A stretch of DNA of 64,000 bases. Origin: Magnetospirillum sp902729445. Lineage in GTDB: Bacteria > Pseudomonadota > Alphaproteobacteria > Rhodospirillales > Magnetospirillaceae. Under the pieces are notes generated by a model. It searched no databases and was not told the origin of the DNA. It was given only the letters and a program-made list of their open reading frames with translations. The stretch is from assembly GCF_902729445.1 (NCBI RefSeq), contig NZ_CACVCE010000023.1:1-64000 (forward strand), in the 5' to 3' direction. Positions 53,285 through 61,698 of this stretch are shown here, piece after piece; the stretch's first letter is position 1, and each line of letters starts with the position of its first letter. The position numbers and the translations under genes were made by a program.

Positions 53285-54406
53285 ATGGAAAATGATCTTC
53301 GCTTTCAAGTGCGATCTCGCGAGATCGTCGATCTTTACTCTGCCATGCGGAATGCCCGCCTTATACTCACGCCATATTTTCAGAGAAATTTGGTTTGGAG
53401 GGACGCTCACAAGCGCGACTTCATTGACACCATATTAAAGGGCTATCCGTTCCCGCAAATATTCCTTGCACGCGGCCCAATAGACTTGGAAACGATGGAG
53501 GCCTATCAGTGCGTCGTGGACGGGCAACAGAGGCTTAATACGATACGCGAATTCATTGAGGGCAAACTTGATGTTGATGGCAAGCAGTTCTCCGACCTAA
53601 CTCCGAAGGAGAAAGAGGGTTTCCTGAAGTATGAAATCGCGGTTATCGATTTCGATTTGGATGCTGGGGACCCTAGGCTGAAAGAGATTTTTCACCGTCT
53701 GAACAGAACATACTACTCCCTATCTGCCATCGAGAAAATTGCATCCGAGTACAGCGCGTCGGAATTTCTCCTCGTCGCCAGGGTGCTATGCGGTGAGATT
53801 ACGAAGCAGGCGTTCATGACTGACGACGAACTCATCGATGTAGATGACTCGGCAGAAGAAGGCGACCCCGAGGCCAACAGTTTTGCTCGCGACCCAGGAA
53901 TCGATGAAGGCGCTTGGAATTGGCTATTGGAGAAGGCGGATGGACCATTCGCGATGCTGATTCAGAACCGTGCGATCTTCACAAGACTAGAGTTTGATAG
54001 AAAAGTGCCGCTGATGTTCACCTTGAATATAATGTGCACATATCTCTCCGGTTACTATAATCGAAACGACAAGGTGAGAAAGTTCCTTGAGGATAAGAAC
54101 AGTGAGTTTCATGAAAAGGAAGAGGTCATAAATGCGCTAAACGAGGCTGCGGGCTTTATCCATCTAATGGACCTTCCAAACGACTCCATGTGGTGGAATA
54201 AGGCTAACTTCTTCAGTCTCGTCTGTGAGCTTTCCCGCAACACGGCTATTAAGGCCCTGGGGGCTCCAGTTGTTGGCGGAAAGTTGCTCTCCTTCGCCAA
54301 TGCTGTGCCCCAAAACTACAGCCTTGCGGCACGGGAAGCTGTCGGACGCAAGAGCCAGCGCGAACTCCGAGGATCAGCAATTCGCACTGCCATTCTTGGG
54401 GGCTAG
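53285..54406 (+). CDS. DUF262 (GmrSD N-terminal/ParB-like) domain protein
   Basis: A 373-residue protein. The N-terminal domain has TPYFQRNLVW (29-38), DFIDTILKGYPFPQIF and VVDGQQRLNTI (78-88), the hallmark of DUF262 proteins, a ParB/Srx-like fold with nucleotide or DNA-processing activity in modification-dependent restriction enzymes. The C-terminal half is helical and shows no HNH (DUF1524) nuclease motif, unlike GmrSD or SspE. It follows the nucleotidyltransferase gene by 7 bp with AGGTG before the ATG. Composition and position after tRNA-Gly fit horizontal transfer. The role is probably defence-related, by inference. Confidence 0.8.
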   Translation: MENDLRFQVRSREIVDLYSAMRNARLILTPYFQRNLVWRDAHKRDFIDTILKGYPFPQIFLARGPIDLETMEAYQCVVDGQQRLNTIREFIEGKLDVDGKQFSDLTPKEKEGFLKYEIAVIDFDLDAGDPRLKEIFHRLNRTYYSLSAIEKIASEYSASEFLLVARVLCGEITKQAFMTDDELIDVDDSAEEGDPEANSFARDPGIDEGAWNWLLEKADGPFAMLIQNRAIFTRLEFDRKVPLMFTLNIMCTYLSGYYNRNDKVRKFLEDKNSEFHEKEEVINALNEAAGFIHLMDLPNDSMWWNKANFFSLVCELSRNTAIKALGAPVVGGKLLSFANAVPQNYSLAAREAVGRKSQRELRGSAIRTAILGG

Positions 54407-54521
54407 TCACCCGCGCGGGCCCCACACTCATCCGGCAGGGGTGATCCGGGACTGGTGTCGCGGTTGACGTTGATGGCACCAGTTGAAACTGGCGAAACCG
54501 GGGGGCAGCGAAACCGGTGGA

Positions 54522-54547
54522 GGAAACGGGGTCAGAGTCCGTTTTCC
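54522..54547. repeat. REP-like imperfect palindrome
   Basis: GGAAACGG and CCGTTTTCC flank GGTCAGAGT, a pattern common in bacterial REP sequences associated with RAYT transposases. It overlaps the end of the higA-like frame, whose last residues (ENGL) are encoded by it. Confidence 0.5.
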
Positions 54548-54855
54548 GCCCCGCGATTCCCCAGCATCCCAATCCCCTCCAACACCCCCGCCAATTCCAC
54601 CCGCGCACACTTCACCTCATACATCCCCTGCAACCGCATCCAATAGCCCGGCCCGGTGCCGAAGGCTTGCCCCAACCTTAGCGCCATCTGCGCTGTCACA
54701 CCCCGCTGACCATTCAGGATGGCCGTCACGGCGTTGGGCGGCACGCGGATGTGGTCGGCGAATTTACGGGCGCTCATGGACAGCGCTTCAAGTTCGTCTT
54801 TCAGGATTTCGCCGGGATGGACCGGGGGCAGGTTGTCGATGGCGGGAATGGTCAT
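54532..54855 (-). CDS. higA: HigA-type antitoxin
   Basis: A 107-residue helix-turn-helix protein. PPVHPGEILKDELEAL and SARKFADHIRVPPNAVTAILNGQRGVTAQMALRLGQAFG (in part) are typical of HigA antitoxins, which bind their own promoter and neutralise HigB. The C-terminal tail departs from the family after YEVKCARVELA and runs into a REP-like palindrome, so the normal end may have been replaced. It starts 7 bp after the toxin frame, in the toxin-first order of higBA. Confidence 0.88.
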   Translation of the reverse strand: MTIPAIDNLPPVHPGEILKDELEALSMSARKFADHIRVPPNAVTAILNGQRGVTAQMALRLGQAFGTGPGYWMRLQGMYEVKCARVELAGVLEGIGMLGNRGAENGL

Positions 54856-54862
54856 GGCTGCC

Positions 54863-55117
54863 TCAGTGGTAATCGACGATTTCAACGTCCACGGCGTCGC
54901 CGAGAACCATCAGCGGGTCTTTGCCGGTCGGATTCTCGGCGAAGGCCCATCGGAAGCAAATGCGCCACCGATCATTGATGCGGATGCTGCACTGGTCGGG
55001 ACGGTCGCCGCCCAGCGCCTCGAAGCGATTGGACGGCGGGTTGCGCAGTTCCACCAGCCGGACGGCGGCTTTCCCCATGTCCTCCACCTCCGGCATGGTG
55101 CCAGGTCCCGGGAACAA
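54863..55117 (-). pseudogene. higB: HigB-type toxin with lost or unusual start
   Basis: The frame encodes a RelE/HigB-like protein ending in SIRINDRWRICFRW and EIVDYH, with the NPPSNRFEALGGDR segment normal for HigB. Similarity to the HigB N-terminus (CPFREIGDGLF) continues upstream of the first usable start, TTG at 55117, and the frame stays open to a stop near 55198 without ATG or GTG. So the original start codon seems mutated or deleted. Either a TTG start gives a shortened toxin or the gene is inactive. Confidence 0.7.
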
Positions 55118-55293
55118 TCCGTCACCGATCTCTCGGAACGGACACCCAGTAAGATCAACCGGTTGCCGTGGTCTGAAACGGCGGCGGCGCCACTCGTTTG
55201 CCTATTTGTAAGGCGGGACGCCTCTCTGGTCCGATCCCCCGCCAACAATCCGGCCGATCCCGCTCGTTGGGCCGGGCCGGCCGACAGTCCTCT

Positions 55294-58200
55294 CTACTCC
55301 ACCACCATCAGCAGGTCCTTGGTGTCGATCTGCTGGCCCGGCGCCACGGCGACCCGCTTGACCGTGCCGGCCCGTTCGGCGCGCACCGCCGTTTCCATCT
55401 TCATCGCCTCGATGGCCAGCAACAGGTCGCCCTTTTCGACCGCGGCGCCTTCGCGCACCGCCACGCTGACCACCAGGCCGGGCATCGGGGCGGCGACGTG
55501 GGCCGGGTTGCCGTCTTCCGCCTTGGGCTGGGCCGGGCGTGACGGCGCCACCGACTTGTCGGCCACCTTGACGGTGCGCGGCTGCCCGTTCAGTTCGAAG
55601 AACACCTTGCGCTGGCCGTCCTCGTCGGCTTCCGCCGTGGCCAGATAGCGGATGATCAGGCTCTTGCCCTTTTCCAGGTCGACGCTGATCTCCTGGCCCG
55701 GCTCCATGCCGTAGAAGAATACCGGCGTCGGCAGCACGCTGACGTCCGAGAACTTCTTCTTGGTGAAGGCATAGTCACGGAACACCTTGGGATACATCAG
55801 GTAGGACGCGAACTCGTCGTCGCTGACATGGCGGGCCACCTGCTTTTCGGCCTCGGCGCGCAATGTGTCCAGGTCGGCCGGCGGGGTCACGGCGCCGTAA
55901 CGCTGGGTGAAGGGCTTCTCGTCCTTCAACACCTTGCGGCTCAGCGCCTCGGGCCAGCCGCCCGGCGGCTGCCCCAGTTCGCCGCGGAACAATTGCACCA
56001 CCGATTCGGGGAAGGCGATTTCCTTGTCGGGGTCGGCGACGTCTTCGGCGGAAAGACCGGTGGTCACCATCATCAAAGCCATGTCGCCCACCACCTTGCT
56101 GGTCGGCGTCACCTTGACGATGTCGCCGAACAGGCGGTTGACGTCGGCATAGGCGTGCGACACCCGGTCCCACTTTTCCTCAATGCCGAGGCTTTTCGCC
56201 TGCTGGCGCAGGTTGGTGTACTGGCCGCCGGGCATTTCGTGCAGATAGACTTCCGCCGTCCCGGCCTTGATGTCTGCCTCGAAGGCGGAATATTGGCGCC
56301 TGGCGTGTTCCCAGTAAAGGGCGATGCGGTCCATGGAATCCTGGTCCAGGCCGGGATCGCGCGGATGGCCCTTCAGGGCGGCGCGGATCGAGCCCAAGGG
56401 CGGCTGGCTGGTGGTGCCGCTCATGGAATCCATGGCGCCATCGACGGCATCGATTCCGGCATCGACCGCCGCCAGCACGCTGGCCGCCGACAGGCCCGAA
56501 GTGTCGTGGGTGTGGAAGGCGATGGGGATCGAGATTTCCTCTTTCAGCGCCTTGAACAGCATGGATGCGGCGCGCGGGCGGACCAGCCCGGCCATGTCCT
56601 TGACCGCCAGGATGTGGGCGCCGGCCTTCTCCAACTGCTTGGCCAGGCCGACATAATATTTCAGGTCGTATTTCGGCCGGGCCGCATCGCCGATATCGCC
56701 GGTATAGCAGATGGCCGCCTCGCACACGGCGCCGGTCTCGATCACCGCGTCCATGGCGAAGCGCATGTTCTCGACCCAGTTCAGGCAGTCGAACACCCTG
56801 AACACGTCCAGGCCGGCCTTGGCGGCCCGCTCGATGAAGTACTTGACCACGTTGTCGGGATAGTTGGTGTAGCCGACCCCGTTGGCCGAGCGCAGCAGCA
56901 TCTGGGTCAGCAGGTTGGGCATGGCGGTGCGCAATTGCGCCAGCCGGTCCCATGGGTCCTCGGTCAAGAAGCGCATGGCGACGTCGAAGGTGGCCCCGCC
57001 CCAGCATTCCACCGAGAACAGATCGGGCAGCATCTTGGCGTAAGCCGGCGCGATCTTGACCAGATCATGGGTGCGCATGCGGGTGGCCAGCAGCGATTGG
57101 TGGGCGTCGCGCATGGTGGTGTCGGTCAGCAGCACCCGGTCTTGCGCCAGCATCCAGTCGGCCAGGCCCTTGGCGCCCTGTTCGGCCAGGATCTGCTTGG
57201 TGCCGGATGGAATGTCGCCAAGCGGCAGATGGGGCAGGGGCGGCGCGTATTCCTGGTGCGGTCGGGTGCTGCCCTTGACCTCGGGGTGGCCGTTGACCAT
57301 CACCTCGGCGACGAAGGACAGCAAACGGGTGGCGCGGTCCTTGCGGGCGGAATGATGGAACAGTTCCGGCGTTTCGTCGATGAAGCGGGTGGTGTACTCG
57401 CAGGCGACGAAGCGCGGATGGGCGATGACGTTTTCCAGGAAGGTCAGGTTGGTGTTGACGCCGCGGATGCGGAACTCGCGCAGCGCGCGGTCCATGCGGG
57501 CGATGGCCTCGTCGGGGGTCGACGCCCAGGCGGTGACCTTTTCCAGCAGCGAATCGTAATGCCTGGTGATCAGCGCCCCGGAAAAGGCGGTGCCGCCATC
57601 CAGGCGGATGCCGAAGCCGTTGGCGCCGCGATAGGCGGTGATGCGGCCGTAATCGGGGATGAAATTGTTGGACGGGTCCTCGGTGGTGACGCGGCACTGG
57701 ATGGCGTGGCCGTTCAGGCGGATGTCGGCTTGGCGGGGCACGCTGGAACCGGGCGCCCCGATGGGCGCGCCGCCGGCGATCAGGATCTGCGACTTGACGA
57801 TGTCGATGCCGGTGACGACTTCGGTGACGGTGTGCTCGACCTGGACGCGGGGATTGACCTCGATGAAATAGAAGGCGCCGGTATCGGCATCCATCAGGAA
57901 CTCGACGGTGCCGGCGTTCTGATAGCTGACGGCGCGGCCCAGCTTCATGGCGGCGGCGCACAATTCGTCGCGCTGGCGTTCGGACAGATAGGGGGCGGGC
58001 GCGCGTTCCACCACCTTCTGATTGCGGCGCTGGACCGAGCAATCGCGCTCGAACAGATGGACCAGATTGCCGTGGGCATCGCCGATGATCTGCACTTCCA
58101 CATGGCGGGCGCGGCGCACCAGCTTTTCCAGATAGACCTCGTCATTGCCGAAGGCGGACTTGGCCTCGCGCCGGGCGGTGGCGACCAGTTCGATCAGCTG

Positions 58201-58737
58201 GGTGTCGTCCTCGATCACCCGCATGCCGCGGCCGCCGCCGCCCCAACTGGCCTTCAGCATCAGGGGATAGCCGACATCGGCCGCCAGCTTCAGGCAGGCC
58301 TGGTCGTCATGGGGCAGCGGGCCGGTGGCCGGCATCACCGGCACGCCGGCCGCGACGGCGGCGTTGCGGGCCGACACCTTGTTGCCCAACAGGCGCATGA
58401 CGTCGGAAGACGGCCCGACGAAGGTCAGGCCGGCGGCTCGGGCTGCGTCGGCGAAATCGGGGTTTTCCGACAGGAAGCCATAGCCGGGATGAACGCCGTC
58501 GGCGCCGGATTCACGCGCGACGCGGATCATCTCGTCGGCGGACAGATAGGCCTCGATGGGGCCCAGTCCGGTGCCGATCAGATAGCTTTCGTCGGTCTTG
58601 AAGCGGTGCAGCGCGAAGCGGTCCTCGGTCGAGTAGACCGAAACGGTCTTCAGGCCCAGCTCGGTGGCGGCGCGCGCGATGCGGATGGCGATCTCGCCGC
58701 GATTGGCGATCAGAAGCTTGGTGATGGGCTTGGACAT
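55294..58737 (-). CDS. pyc: Pyruvate carboxylase
   Basis: A 1147-residue biotin enzyme converting pyruvate, bicarbonate and ATP to oxaloacetate. Domains in order: biotin carboxylase (about 1-455; KLLIANRGEIAIRI, GGGGRGM loop, EVNPRVQVEHTVTE), carboxyltransferase (about 530-800; DTTMRDAHQSLLATRMRT), the PYC/OADA linker domain, and the biotinyl domain with the acceptor Lys in EAMKMET near the C-terminus. All parts are present in one chain. The ATG at 58737 starts the conserved region. It is divergent from lutA across 179 bp. Confidence 0.97.
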   Translation of the reverse strand: MSKPITKLLIANRGEIAIRIARAATELGLKTVSVYSTEDRFALHRFKTDESYLIGTGLGPIEAYLSADEMIRVARESGADGVHPGYGFLSENPDFADAARAAGLTFVGPSSDVMRLLGNKVSARNAAVAAGVPVMPATGPLPHDDQACLKLAADVGYPLMLKASWGGGGRGMRVIEDDTQLIELVATARREAKSAFGNDEVYLEKLVRRARHVEVQIIGDAHGNLVHLFERDCSVQRRNQKVVERAPAPYLSERQRDELCAAAMKLGRAVSYQNAGTVEFLMDADTGAFYFIEVNPRVQVEHTVTEVVTGIDIVKSQILIAGGAPIGAPGSSVPRQADIRLNGHAIQCRVTTEDPSNNFIPDYGRITAYRGANGFGIRLDGGTAFSGALITRHYDSLLEKVTAWASTPDEAIARMDRALREFRIRGVNTNLTFLENVIAHPRFVACEYTTRFIDETPELFHHSARKDRATRLLSFVAEVMVNGHPEVKGSTRPHQEYAPPLPHLPLGDIPSGTKQILAEQGAKGLADWMLAQDRVLLTDTTMRDAHQSLLATRMRTHDLVKIAPAYAKMLPDLFSVECWGGATFDVAMRFLTEDPWDRLAQLRTAMPNLLTQMLLRSANGVGYTNYPDNVVKYFIERAAKAGLDVFRVFDCLNWVENMRFAMDAVIETGAVCEAAICYTGDIGDAARPKYDLKYYVGLAKQLEKAGAHILAVKDMAGLVRPRAASMLFKALKEEISIPIAFHTHDTSGLSAASVLAAVDAGIDAVDGAMDSMSGTTSQPPLGSIRAALKGHPRDPGLDQDSMDRIALYWEHARRQYSAFEADIKAGTAEVYLHEMPGGQYTNLRQQAKSLGIEEKWDRVSHAYADVNRLFGDIVKVTPTSKVVGDMALMMVTTGLSAEDVADPDKEIAFPESVVQLFRGELGQPPGGWPEALSRKVLKDEKPFTQRYGAVTPPADLDTLRAEAEKQVARHVSDDEFASYLMYPKVFRDYAFTKKKFSDVSVLPTPVFFYGMEPGQEISVDLEKGKSLIIRYLATAEADEDGQRKVFFELNGQPRTVKVADKSVAPSRPAQPKAEDGNPAHVAAPMPGLVVSVAVREGAAVEKGDLLLAIEAMKMETAVRAERAGTVKRVAVAPGQQIDTKDLLMVVE

Positions 58738-58872
58738 GAAGGCCGCCTGTTCAAAGGTTGTCAGAGCCGGTTCATCCGGCATTTTTCGCGCGCTATACAC
58801 AGAAAACCACCAGCGCCATCCTGGCAACCGCCCGTATGGGCCATCGAACGGGTAGGCGCGCCGTTTGGAAAG

Positions 58873-58883
58873 TGGTATTACCA
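58873..58883. promoter_or_regulatory. FadR/LldR-type operator before lutA
   Basis: TGGTA-T-TACCA is a perfect 11-bp inverted repeat matching the TGGTnnnACCA core bound by GntR/FadR-family lactate regulators such as LldR. It lies 33 bp before the lutA ATG, in the pyc-lutA divergent region. No LldR gene is in the window, so the regulator would be encoded elsewhere. Confidence 0.55.
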
Positions 58884-58916
58884 GATGGATGCCCCGTCGT
58901 CACTCAGAGAGAAGCC

Positions 58917-59663
58917 ATGCCTTTGCCCGGCCGCCCCGACACCGTCTATTATTTCGGCACCTGCCTGGTCGATCTGTTCTATCCCGAGGCCGGTCTGGCC
59001 GGGATGGAGCTGTTGAAGCGGGCCGGGATGCGGGTGGTGTTTCCCGCCGACCAAAGCTGCTGCGGCCAGCCGGCCCGGAATTCCGGCTATTTCGACGAGG
59101 CCCGCGCCGTGGCGCTGCGTCAGATCAAGGCCTTTCCCCAGCCCTGGCCGATCGTGGTGCCGTCGGGGTCGTGCGCCGGCATGATGAAGACCCATTATCC
59201 CGACTTGTTCGAAGGCCGGCCCGAGCACGAGGCCGCCAAGGCCTTTGCATCCAGAGTGTTCGAACTGACCGACTTCCTGGTCAACGTCGTCAACATCCGG
59301 TTGACCGACAAGGGCCAGCCGCTGACCGTCACCTGGCACGGCTCGTGTCATTCGATGCGCGAGATGGGGGTGGTCGATCAGCCCAAGGCCCTGCTGCGCC
59401 AATTGGCCAACGTCACCCTGGTCGAGAACGGCCGCGAGAAGGAATGCTGCGGCTTCGGCGGCACCTTCGCGGTGCGCCAGCCGGAAATCTCGGCGGCCAT
59501 GGTCGCCGACAAGGTGGCGGCGCTCGAGGACACCCGGGCGGCCCGGGTGGTCTCGGGCGATTGCGGCTGCCTGATGAACATCACCGGGGCCATGGGCAAA
59601 AAGGGCAGCCCCATGGGCGGCCAGCACATCGCCCAATTCCTGCTGGAGCGCGTCGATGGGTGA
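58917..59663 (+). CDS. lutA: L-lactate utilisation protein LutA (LldE)
   Basis: A 248-residue protein of the LutABC complex that oxidises L-lactate to pyruvate. It has the two cysteine-rich CCG domains: FGTCLVDLFYPEAG with SCCGQPARNSGY in the first, and WHGSCHSMREMG with KECCGFGGTFAV in the second, which probably bind an unusual iron-sulfur cluster. The ATG at 58917 follows GAGAGAAG. It overlaps lutB by 8 bp. Confidence 0.93.
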   Translation: MPLPGRPDTVYYFGTCLVDLFYPEAGLAGMELLKRAGMRVVFPADQSCCGQPARNSGYFDEARAVALRQIKAFPQPWPIVVPSGSCAGMMKTHYPDLFEGRPEHEAAKAFASRVFELTDFLVNVVNIRLTDKGQPLTVTWHGSCHSMREMGVVDQPKALLRQLANVTLVENGREKECCGFGGTFAVRQPEISAAMVADKVAALEDTRAARVVSGDCGCLMNITGAMGKKGSPMGGQHIAQFLLERVDG

Positions 59664-61074
59664 CTTCACTTCCCGCGCGCCGGCCGCGCTGAACGATCCC
59701 ACCTTGCGCGCCAATTTCCGCCGGGCCATGGACGGCCTGATGACCAAGCGCGCCGCCCAGTTCGCCGACCAGGACGCCTGGGAGAGCTTGCGCGCCCGGG
59801 GCGCCGCCGCCAAGGCCCGTGTCGTCGCCCGCCTGCCCGAATTGTTGGTGGAACTGGAAGCCAACCTGACCCGCAACGGCATCGTCGTTCATTGGGCCGA
59901 AACCACCGCCCAGGCCAACGCCATCGTGCTCGACATCTTGCAAAAGGCGGGTGCGAAAACGGTGATCAAGGGCAAGTCGATGGTGTCCGAGGAGATGGAG
60001 CTGAACCATCACCTGGAAGCCCACGGCATCCGCGCGGTGGAATCCGACCTGGGCGAATACATCATCCAATTGGCCGGCGAGGCCCCCAGCCACATCGTCA
60101 TGCCCTGCATCCACAAGAACAAGGCCGAGATCGCCCGATTGTTCGAGGCCAACATCGCCGGCCTGGGCTACACCGAGGATGTCGATGCCCTGACGGCCGC
60201 CGCGCGGGCGGCGTTGCGCGGCCAGTTCGCCGCGGCCGATGCCGGCATCTCGGGCGTCAATTTCGCCGTCGCCGAGACCGGGACCCTGGTGCTGGTGGAA
60301 AACGAAGGCAACGGGCGGCTGTCCACCACATTGCCGCCGCTGCACATCGCGGTGATGGGCATCGAGAAGCTGGCGGAAAAGCTGGACGATCTGCCGGCGC
60401 TGTTGTCCTTGCTGCCGCGCTCGGCCACCGGTCAGGCCATCACCACCTATGTCAACATGATCAGCCGGCCCCGGCAGCCGGGCGAGAAGGACGGGCCCAA
60501 GGCGGTCCATGTGGTGCTGCTGGATTCCGGGCGTTCGCGCGTCTATGCCGACGCCCAGCTGCAAGACACGCTGCGCTGCATCCGCTGCGGCGCCTGCATG
60601 AACCATTGCCCGGTCTATTCCCGGGTCGGCGGCCACACCTACAAGTTCGTCTATCCCGGGCCGATCGGAAAAATCCTGACGCCGCAGCTGGAGGGACTCG
60701 ATTGCGCCGGCGACCAGCCGCACGCTTCGACCCTGTGCAACGCCTGCGTCGAGGTCTGTCCGGTCAAGATCCCCATCGCCGACATTCTGGTCCGGCTGCG
60801 GGCCGAATCGGTCAATTCCACCGGCTCGGGCGCGGTCAAGGGCGCCGGCTCGATGCGCAAGCGCCTGGAAAGCCTGGCGTGGCAAGGGTGGGCGGCGATG
60901 TACAAGGTGCCCATGCTGTACCGCCTGGGCAGTTGGGGGCTGACCCGGCTGGGCAATTGGCTGCCGGACAGCCTGCCGATGCTGAAGCGCTGGACAGCGG
61001 TGCGGACCCGGCCGCGCTTCGCCGCCAAGACCTTGCACGAACTGGCCCGCGACAAGGGTTACGACCATGAATGA
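59656..61074 (+). CDS. lutB: L-lactate utilisation iron-sulfur protein LutB (LldF)
   Basis: A 472-residue protein with an N-terminal LutB/LutC-type domain (GKSMVSEEMELNHHLE, VAETGTLVLVENEGNGR) and a ferredoxin-like region with two 4Fe-4S motifs, CIRCGACMNHCPVY and CNACVEVCPVKIP. It passes electrons from lactate oxidation. Both ends overlap neighbouring genes (8 bp each), so lutABC is one coupled operon. Confidence 0.95.
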   Translation: MGDFTSRAPAALNDPTLRANFRRAMDGLMTKRAAQFADQDAWESLRARGAAAKARVVARLPELLVELEANLTRNGIVVHWAETTAQANAIVLDILQKAGAKTVIKGKSMVSEEMELNHHLEAHGIRAVESDLGEYIIQLAGEAPSHIVMPCIHKNKAEIARLFEANIAGLGYTEDVDALTAAARAALRGQFAAADAGISGVNFAVAETGTLVLVENEGNGRLSTTLPPLHIAVMGIEKLAEKLDDLPALLSLLPRSATGQAITTYVNMISRPRQPGEKDGPKAVHVVLLDSGRSRVYADAQLQDTLRCIRCGACMNHCPVYSRVGGHTYKFVYPGPIGKILTPQLEGLDCAGDQPHASTLCNACVEVCPVKIPIADILVRLRAESVNSTGSGAVKGAGSMRKRLESLAWQGWAAMYKVPMLYRLGSWGLTRLGNWLPDSLPMLKRWTAVRTRPRFAAKTLHELARDKGYDHE

Positions 61075-61690
61075 GACCGCCCGCGCCAACATCCTGGCCC
61101 GCCTGCGGGCGGCGCCGCGCCAAATGGTGCGGGACCGGCCCGACTGGACGCCGCCGACCTATGGCGAGGGTCGCCTGGCCCGGTTCCGCGCCATGCTGGA
61201 AGCGGTGCACGGCGAAATCCACGAGGTCACCACCGAGGATTGGGCGGAACGCCTGGGCGTGCTGCTGGCCGATCGCGGCGCGACCCGGGTGATGGTTCCG
61301 CCCGGCCTGGCCCTGCCCGACGGGCTGGTCGCCGTCCCCTATGACCAACCGGTCGAGGAGCTGAAGGCGGTCCTGGTCCAAGGTGTCGAGGCCGGCATCA
61401 CCTGGGCCAAGGCGGCCATCGCCGATACCGGCACCCTGGTCTTGTGGCCCGACGCGGACGAGCCGCGCCTGACGAGCCTGCTGCCGCCGATCCATGTGGT
61501 GCTGCTGCGCCTGGGCAGCCTGGTGGACAATCTGGCCCAAGTGATGGCCGATCAGAACTGGGCGGCGGGCATGCCGACCAACGCGCTGCTGATCTCGGGG
61601 CCGTCGAAGACCGCCGACATCGAACAGACCCTGGCCTATGGCGTGCACGGCCCGAAAGAGCTGATCGTCCTGGTCCTGACCGACGCCTGA
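61067..61690 (+). CDS. lutC: L-lactate utilisation protein LutC (LldG)
   Basis: A 207-residue protein of the LUD domain family, the third part of the LutABC complex. Motifs include ITWAKAAIADTGTLVLW, LLPPIHVVLLRLGSLVDNL and LISGPSKTADIEQTLAYGVHGPKELIVLV (in part), all normal for LutC. It is needed for L-lactate oxidation though it has no redox motif of its own. It ends 8 bp before the flavoprotein gene. Confidence 0.93.
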   Translation: MNETARANILARLRAAPRQMVRDRPDWTPPTYGEGRLARFRAMLEAVHGEIHEVTTEDWAERLGVLLADRGATRVMVPPGLALPDGLVAVPYDQPVEELKAVLVQGVEAGITWAKAAIADTGTLVLWPDADEPRLTSLLPPIHVVLLRLGSLVDNLAQVMADQNWAAGMPTNALLISGPSKTADIEQTLAYGVHGPKELIVLVLTDA

Positions 61691-61698
61691 GGCCCGCC

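Noticed and set aside
52145..55290. A second attachment site (direct repeat of the tRNA-Gly 3' end) bounding the island
   Set aside because: I looked for the ttcgattccc motif with flanks downstream and did not see it, so the island boundary cannot be set.
55828..59016. A 1062-codon open frame on the plus strand
   Set aside because: It is antisense to pyruvate carboxylase, with low-complexity Gly/His/Gln-rich translation typical of reverse-strand shadows in high-GC genes.
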